Shown here piece after piece: positions 57,717-64,000 of a DNA stretch of 64,000 nucleotides. This DNA is from Zantedeschia hybrid cultivar (taxonomy: Eukaryota; Streptophyta; Magnoliopsida; Alismatales; Araceae). The DNA lies in contig JARZZO010000013.1 in assembly GCA_030544215.1 (NCBI GenBank), positions 25,341,229 to 25,405,228 of the forward strand. Direction: 5' to 3'. How positions within the stretch are numbered: the first letter of the stretch is position 1; every line of letters begins with the position of its first letter. The notes under the pieces were generated by a model. That model ran no database searches and had not been told where the DNA came from. It saw only the letters and a program-made list of their open reading frames with translations. The translations under genes and the position numbers were made by a program.

Positions 57717-57857
57717 GAATCGTCTCGTCTGGTGTCGATGTGATTCAAGACAGTAGACCCTCTGTTAGCAGTACCTCGGGCAGCAGAGAAATTGACCTAA
57801 ATGGCGTCGCTGCTAGTCGACGTGTTTCAAATCGCTCATCTGGTGTCGATGCAATTT
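57717..57857. repeat. Three decayed 30 bp modules in the old Tat-like leader
   Basis: Positions 57717-57746, 57799-57828 (AAATGGCGTC/GACGTGTTTC) and 57829-57857 (one base short). They occupy the same place relative to gag as 36525-36674, so the modules predate the split of the two elements. Confidence 0.75.
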
Positions 57858-58044
57858 GAAGCCCGTACACAGTTCAATAAAAAGGGCACTCCCCTTTAAG
57901 CAGACATATGAAGAAAATAAAAAATCATGTAAAAACTACTCAAGTTGACAGTTATCATGCAAATATCAATTAAAATAAATCAAGTATCATGCTTTCACAA
58001 TCACAATTTTTTAGGCAATCAAGGGAGGGCAAAATTTTAACGCT

Positions 58045-58180
58045 ATGGGTGTGCACGAGGTGCACGAAGGGAGAAAACCAACCAACAACCCAAGGTGCCC
58101 AAGGGACACAAAGAGGTGCATACGAGAGTGCCAAAGGATGCACACGAGGGTGCTAAATGGTGCACACGAGGGTGCCCAAT
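58045..58180. repeat. Short degenerate repeats GTGCACACGAGGGTGCC
   Basis: Four or five variants of GGTGCACACGAGGGTGCC occur in a row. The phrase is related to CACCCACGGTGCACC and CGTGCACCACGTGCAC in the leader of the younger element (36205-36300), where it is less expanded. Confidence 0.65.
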
Positions 58181-58220
58181 GGAAAAAAAAGTAAAAGTAT
58201 AAAAGCAACGGTAAGAACAA

Positions 58221-58240
58221 GTCCCACCATGATCGCCAAA
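58221..58240 (-). other. Primer-binding site of the old Tat-like element
   Basis: On the minus strand this contains TGGCGATCATGGTGGGAC, differing at one position from the PBS at 36139. It lies four bases inside the LTR end at 58245. Confidence 0.8.
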
Positions 58241-58244
58241 AAGC

Positions 58245-58856
58245 TGTGAGTTATTCAAATCAACATGGTTTCATAACATAATCAATATCAACATGAAAAC
58301 ATAGGAATCATGATCGCCAGAAATTGAGAATGTCAAAGGAAAAGATTGATCGCTACTTACCTATCATCTTGGGAGATTTTTATATGGGTTCTTCTATTTC
58401 CTTCTCCTCGGTCGGCCGACAAAGAAGAGCTTTCTTTTAAGCTTTGACTCTTTTTTTGTTCTTTTCTCCTTTTCTCCTTCAAATACTTGCAAAAAAGACA
58501 AGCAACACAAAAGGAAAATAATACAATTAGAACTATAAACATAGTGTAGTATCTATTCTAGGAGAAATTTTAACCATGCAATTAAACTAAGACTCACTTG
58601 TTTGTTTTCTTTTAAACCCCTAACACATAGATGGATTGATATGAGTATGATGTGTGTGTGAACAAGAAGTGAATATGATATGAAAAACTATGAAAACAGT
58701 GAGAAAACATTGATTAAACTATGATCAAACTATAAAAGAAAAGAAAGGGGAAAAAAAAGGTTGGCCCCTCTATAGCCATCATCCTTCAAGGCTTCAAAGA
58801 AGAAGAAGGGAGAGCTCCAAAGCTTGTTCACATGTTCTACAAGAAGACCCTTCTTT
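58245..58856 (-). mobile_element. 5' LTR of the old Tat-like element, truncated
   Basis: The sequence is the reverse complement of a relative of the R/U5 part of the 34744 LTR; shared marks are TTTCTGGCGATC, the AAGAGCTTTCTTT block and a GGCCGAC stretch. It is cut at about 58856 by copia element 2. The U3 part with modules would lie beyond that insertion, outside the window. Confidence 0.75.
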
Positions 58857-60534
58857 TCTTGGGTTCAGTCGTAACCCCGGGAAAATCGTAACAGCGGAAG
58901 AACAGAAAATAAATCGATTTCCCAAACCAGTTCGGGCTTCGATTGATGCAACAAAAATGGTCTAAATAAATCACATAAGATTTATTACCTTGCACAGAAC
59001 ACGTTGTCCTGTGAAAATCGATGCCGAACTCCTCGAAGCTTTGAGCCGCACAAGCGTACGGCCTCTAGAGCCGATCCACACGAACCCTAGTAGCAACGGA
59101 GATCCTTCCCCTTCAACCCGCACAACTCAATCACCTGCCTGAAAGCTTCTGGAAAGAATCCTATTCTTCCAACCAAAGAGCTTGACGGCTAGGTATGGAA
59201 AATGGTTTGATTAGCTTGTGGGTTGAAGACAAGACAGGTTTATATAAAGGATTAAAGGCGGCAGCTTGAACCACTCATTCAACCAATCCCGTCATTTTAC
59301 CACCTTGGCTAAAAGTAATTGCGATTAAATGTTAACCCAGTGACCTTTTATATATCAATATATTATTATTAGCTCACTTATCAAATAAGCCTAATAATAC
59401 ATATATTATATATATGTCCTTTATATTATTGTATATATACTTTTGAGCCATTTATAAACTCTTTTCCCAAAATAATTTAATGCTTTAGTATATTTTTCCA
59501 TACAACAATATTCCGTTCTGCAAGAGTTATGTGTGTGATCCTCTAGGCCCATTATCACTCTGGTTTAAAAATCCATTAACTTCTAATCTAGTTAGAAATA
59601 AATTAAATCGATTATTCCCAATAACCGTTTAATTTGTTCTGGACCTTTTTGATCACGTTGGGTCAAGCAAATCCGCATGATTCCAGAGGATGCTAGGTTC
59701 ATCTGCACCCTGTCTGGCATCAGTAAGTCTTCAGTTACCGTACCACTATAATCCCTCACTCATTCTATGAGTCCAATCCGATTGTGTGGTATGGTTTCGT
59801 CAAGTCACTAGTGATCGTGTCGTCTGACCATGACCTCCATAATAATTTCACGTTCGTTCCAAATGAACCGATACCACCCTGGCTAGGGATTTAGTGGAGC
59901 GTCTACGTCATCACTCATTAACTGTCTGTGATATACTTGACAGTGAGCGATCCATTCTTGACCATTAACGATCTTCGCATGTATTCCGATGTGGCTAATA
60001 ATTCGGTGTTCATGACTTATGGTTAAAGTCACTTAACAAAACATTAAACCATACCAGTCCTCACGTAAGACCCCATTAATTTCTCAGGTCAAAGGATCAA
60101 CGATACTATTGAGATAGGTAGATCTTCAGTTGACATTAGATATAATTAACCATCTGAAGATCCATCAGCATATCAGTTCAGTAAACATCCTCCCAGGATG
60201 AACACCCACACATATGTGTTGGTACCCCGCACCTATGACCGTGAGATTGGTCATCTACACATCATGCATGCTGATTTACGAGTAATCAATGTCTCAGAGT
60301 GATTACTCTCCAATCAAGAACAATTTAAGGTATGTGTCCATATACAGTCAAACTCACATTCGAGATCCCATCTCAAAATTGACTTTACAACCACATATCC
60401 TAGGGACAACACAAAGCAATCCCCAGATTACAAGTTTACGCTTTAATTACCACTTAATTATATTGAATAAGATTGTACAACACATTGGGCCTACATGGCC
60501 CATAATTGGTCTATAGGACACCCAAAAACTAATA
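58857..60534 (-). mobile_element. 3' LTR of copia element 2
   Basis: It aligns loosely with the LTR of copia element 1: TTGGGTTC near the left end, an ATCGATTTCCC stretch, a GCACAAGCGTACGGCCTCTAGAGC block and the end CCAAAAACTAATA. The left edge is uncertain by a few bases because the expected TGTTGGG reads TCTTGGG. A polypurine tract (minus strand, CAAGTGGGAGAT) follows at 60535-60546. It belongs to a different copia family or a much older copy. Confidence 0.8.
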
Positions 60535-61310
60535 ATCTCCCACTTGTACTACAGCCAATTGCCCATAGTCTTGAGGCCCATCTTTCCCGATGACGCTCAA
60601 ACACAATCTGTGATAAAGACTTAGTCAGTGGATTTGCAATATTGTCTTCTGATGGTACATACTCTACCACCACATCTCCCCTTGCAGCAATCTCCTGAAT
60701 CAGGTGGAAGTGCCTTAGAATATGATTCGACCTTTGGTGAGACTGAGGTTCCTTCGCCTGGGCGATGGCCCCATTTTTATCACATAACAATAGGATGGGA
60801 GCCGATATGCTAGGAACTATGTCAAATTCTGAGATGAATTTCTTCATCTAGACTGCTTCCTTCGCAGCTTCAGCCGCAGCTATATACTCTGCCTCAGTCG
60901 TTGAATCCGCAGTTGTTTCTTACTTGGAACTCTTCCAACTGACTGCCCCTCCATTTAACATGAATACAAATCCAGACATGGATTTGCTATCGTTCGAATC
61001 TGACTGGAAACTAGAGTTTGTATATGCTCTCAATTGCAAGTCCTGTTCTCCTCCATACAGCAAGAAAAGATCCTTAGTTCTTCTCAAGTACTTAAGGATG
61101 CATTTCACTACTTTCTAGTACTATTCGTCTGGATCACTCTGATATCTGCTGGTAATGCTCAAAGCATTGGCCACATCAGGGCAAGTACATAACATGGCAT
61201 ACATGATCGACCTTATTGCCGAGGCATAGGGTACTCGACTTATGTGCTCTACTTCCTCAATTGTTCTAGGGGCCATGCCCTTAGATAGGTAAATTTCATG
61301 TCTCATAGGA
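60535..61310 (-). pseudogene. Copia 2 RNase H and RT end, broken
   Basis: 60847-60491 has LLCDKNGAIAQAKEPQSHQ and NHILRHFHLIQE. 61108-60920 has MKCILKYLRRTKDLFLLYGG and GGAVSWKSSK. 61306-61121 has YAMLCTCPDVANALS. Stops near 60850, 60918 and 61119 separate them. The order matches 26908-27561 in copia 1. Confidence 0.88.
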
Positions 61311-62150
61311 ATGAGACATCTTTTGGAATTTTTGAAATTGGAATCTCCTGAGTATAGTATCTATGTACATGGATTGGGACAATCCCAGCATCCTCTTTGA
61401 GCTATCACGATAGATCCTTATACCTAACACATAGGATGCTTCTCCCAAATCCTTCATGGAGAATGTCTTGAACAACCAAGACTTTGTTGATGTCAGTATC
61501 CTTACATCATTCACAATGAGTAAGATGTCATCAACATAGAGGACTAAGAAGGTTACTGAGCTCCCACTGACCTTCTTGTAAACACAGGGTTCGTCTTCAT
61601 TTCGAATGAAGTCGAAAGATTTGATAAGCTAATCAAATCTCAAATTCTAACTTCGAGACGCCTAATTCAATCCATAAATAGATTTCTGAAGCTTGCATAC
61701 CTTATTAGGATATTGCTTAGATGCGAATCCATCAGGTTGTACCATGTACACCTCTTCTGACAAGTTTCTATTAAAGAAAGTTGTCTTCACATCCATCTAC
61801 CAGATCTCATAATCTAGGTATACTGTAATGGTAAGGAGGATTCTAATTGACTTTATTATTGCCACTGGTAAAAAAGTTCGTCATAGTCATTTCCTTGTAT
61901 TTGACGATATCCCTTTGCCACCAGTCGTGCCTTATAAGTGTCAATTTGTCCATCTGCTCCGATCTTCCTCTTGAAGATCCATTTGTAGTTGATAGGGACT
62001 TTCCCTTCAAGTATGTCAACCTAGTTCCAAACTTGATTGGTATACATAGATTAGATTTCTGAATCCATAGCTTCCTTCCATTTCTCAGAGTCATAATTAC
62101 GAATTGCCTCCTGATAGGATTGAGGATCATCATCCTCATTTATCTGTACT
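61296..62150 (-). pseudogene. Copia 2 reverse transcriptase, broken
   Basis: 61514-61296 follows the YVDD region (encoded near 61530-61545) and has LGIRIYRDSSKRMLGLSQ. Upstream pieces with WQMDVKTTFF-like and YKARLVAKGYRQ-like sequence are readable at 61700-61950 across frameshifts. No intact RT frame remains. Confidence 0.8.
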
Positions 62151-62506
62151 TTAGACGAACTGTTAGAGACATCTCCAACATATCTCTCAGGTTCTCTAGG
62201 TATCCTATCAGATCTTCGTAATATCTGCGTTTCATTATGAGCATTTTTCATAGGTGGTGTCTCACCTAATGAGACTGTGTCCCCAGTTTGTGCTTCATGG
62301 ACCTCGTCTAGTTCTATCTGGCTCCCACTGTTTTTCTAGAGGAGATATTCTTTCTCCAGGAATACATCTTTCTTGGCCACTAAGACCCTTTGCTTAGAAG
62401 AATGATAGAAATAATATATAAATGTCTCTTTTGGATATCCCACAAACCTACACTTGTCTATTCTCGACTTTAGCTTATCTGTGTCATTCCTCTTCATATA
62501 GACAGG
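62051..62506 (-). pseudogene. Copia 2 integrase C-terminus and linker, cut at 62507
   Basis: 62251-62051 has RRSDRIPREPERYVGDV, the linker before RT. Further up, FVGYPKETF-like sequence can be read near 62400-62460. Coding sequence stops at 62506, where another element has inserted. Confidence 0.75.
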
Positions 62507-64000
62507 TGTAATGACCCGCCACCCTATAATCAGGGATCCGATTACTAAATGGGTACCGAATCATTAAAAATTGGAGCCAAGCTAGGATCGCGACAAGCCT
62601 GGTAAATAAATGATAAATTAAGCTAAACATTCCACTTCACATTGAATTGTAAAGGAAGTATAGGAATTAAAAAGTATTACAATTAGACTCGACTCAGCAA
62701 ATAATTATATATTCCAACTGAAAAGAAATAATTAAGCGTACATGCCTGAAAAGAAAATAACAATTACATCGGGGCATACTCCATAACAATGGCTGTTGGC
62801 ACGCAACCCAAGATGAAACCCTCCACGCTATGCCTGCCTGAAACCCTCACCTGAAAACCGCAGGGATGAGTCTTATCGAAATAGACTCAATAGGGATCTT
62901 CCAATTCCCACCACCCACACATGCACCCACAAGTGCAACAATACAAATATAGGGAATTAAATAAGTAAAGCAGTAAACATAACTCAAAAAGATTCCTGAA
63001 TTCCGATCTAAAACACATGCACAACTCTGAAACCACTCCACCACGGAGTCCACAACTAGTGTCTCGGCTAAACACACAAACCACGCAGCCGAACACGGAA
63101 AACAACGACCCGCTGGGGCATAACAGCAACCCCTTAGATAGCGCGCTGGCTACTCCGGCCTGTCAAGCTCTAGGTGGTTCTACTCCTCCCAGCCACAAGT
63201 GACACTCCGAATGTACCACTCCCACACTGGTACTAACTATATCTTGGGGTACACCAGGTGACCCTCTCTCTAGGCGTCACCACACTACTCCCACACCGGC
63301 GTCGTGTCACTCCCACACCGACAGAGGGTGCTTTAGTGCTAACAACTGTTACTGTAGGTCCATGATCGTACAAAACACAATACAGTGTGATCCGGACATG
63401 TGGAAACCCTCGTCCTCGAAGTACGGTATCGAACTTGCATTTTTTCGAATTATCTAATAATGTAAACACGTTTTAATTACATGAATTAATGGGGTTTTGT
63501 CTTGAATTGCGTCGCCCATGGCCGACGTCATTCAAGACCCCTAAACAAGTTCTGCAGCACTGGGACCCAAGGGATACTGGCCAGAATGGCGTCACCCATA
63601 GGCGATGCTATTCAGCTCTTTATCCCCGCACTGGCCTCGGGGTCTAGGAAAATGGGCCGTAAAATCGCGTCAACTCAGGCTGACACCATTTCAAATGACG
63701 TCCACTGGTCCTGACGCCATTTAACGCCTGAAATAGGCCTTCCTCCAGCCTCCACCGAGCCACACAAGGATCTCTCTTCTCCCCTAAAATGCACAAAAAA
63801 ATGTAAAAGGGACAAGGGGAGAAATTCAATAATCAAATTAACACCTAAAACCCCATTTCATAAAAATGTCCATTTTCATTAAAAAGCCCCTTAAAACATG
63901 CTTTCTATTCAAAATCCTCCATACACATCGCATGCTTCAAAAACGGGAAAATCATGATTTTACACAAAACACAATGAAGATCGTCACCCTGCCAGTTACT
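62507..64000 (+). mobile_element. LTR end of an unidentified element
   Basis: The copia reading is broken by TGTAATGACCCGCC, a typical LTR start in plants (compare TGTTACGCCC at 1377). At least 1.49 kb follow without a supported gene up to the window edge. It holds ACTCCCACACYG phrases at about 63215-63320 and four 30 bp inverted-repeat modules at 63504-63722. Lineage and orientation are uncertain because only one end is visible. Confidence 0.6.
63504..63722. repeat. Four 30 bp modules in the unidentified element
   Basis: Positions 63504-63533 (GAATTGCGTC/GACGTCATTC), 63584-63613 (GAATGGCGTC/GATGCTATTC), 63662-63691 (AAATCGCGTC/GACACCATTT) and 63693-63722 (AAATGACGTC/GACGCCATTT). Spacers are all 10 bp and all different. 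The surrounding sequence shows no other similarity to the Tat/Ogre-like element that I can see. Confidence 0.85.

Larger units (their letters stand above)
57241..58220 (-). mobile_element. Leader of the old Tat-like element
   Basis: Non-coding sequence between PBS and gag on the minus strand. It holds three decayed inverted-repeat modules (57717-57857) and a run of similar phrases (GTGCACACGAGGGTGCC and variants, 58045-58180). No gene is supported; frames at 58011-58258 come from the repeated phrases. Confidence 0.7.

Noticed and set aside
57979..58258. Cys/Ser/Leu-rich frames in the old Tat-like leader
   Set aside because: They translate the repeated GTGCACACGAGGGTGCC phrases and overlap the PBS.
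62847..63129. Cys/Val-rich frames in the element at 62507
   Set aside because: Two overlapping frames of similar length with no motif, inside probable LTR sequence.

Overview
The window is heterochromatin-like DNA from a flowering plant, probably a eudicot, though the species cannot be told from the sequence. It is built entirely of LTR retrotransposons inserted into one another. Plant origin is supported by the lineages (Athila-like and Tat/Ogre-like Ty3/gypsy, Tekay-like LTRs, Ty1/copia), the primer-binding sites, and two spliced genes for plant-mobile-domain-type proteins. No ordinary single-copy host gene, rRNA, tRNA gene or CRISPR array was found. Domain calls were made by eye, without database searches.

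Layout, left to right. 1-4980 is a minus-strand Tekay-like element with an almost empty interior, sitting in a plus-strand Athila-like element. 4981-24484 is that Athila-like element: decayed gag-PR-RT-RH-IN, a first LTR, a second 5'-deleted RT-RH-IN block and a second LTR, which is an LTR-internal-LTR-internal-LTR tandem. Its first LTR is split by a 7.4 kb minus-strand relative (10389-17755, target duplication GTTGC) that has no RT or integrase. 24485-25339, 34680-34743 and 54486-58856 are pieces of one old minus-strand Tat-like element. It is interrupted by a minus-strand copia element (25340-34679, duplication GGGGC/GGTGC) and by a young plus-strand Tat/Ogre-like element (34744-54485, duplication GGTAG, two 1388 bp LTRs differing at about five positions). 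From 58857 a second minus-strand copia element follows. It is cut at 62507 by the end of yet another element that runs off the window.

The 19.7 kb Tat/Ogre-like element is the most interesting part. Its sense strand carries gag, protease with a G-patch-like segment, RT, two RNase H domains and integrase, but has three nonsense codons and a frame change at an A9 run. Between integrase and the 3' LTR, on the opposite strand, lie two apparently intact intron-containing genes. One is a two-exon gene for about 427 aa (51763-50385). The other is a seven-exon gene for about 709 aa with a plant-mobile-domain-like core and a coiled coil (49762-46914). Every proposed intron has GT-AG ends and lies in phase 0.

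A 30 bp inverted-repeat module (10 bp arm, exactly 10 bp variable spacer, 10 bp arm; arms about GAAAGGCGTC / GACGCGTTTC) occurs 24 times in this element. All copies lie in non-coding DNA: the LTR U3, the leader, intron 1 of the PMD-like gene, and upstream of both antisense genes. Three further copies lie in the leader of the older Tat-like element and four in the unidentified element at 63.5 kb. My hypothesis is that the antisense proteins, or a host factor, recognise this module. That would be comparable to the anti-silencing proteins and dispersed motifs of VANDAL DNA transposons; it is inference.
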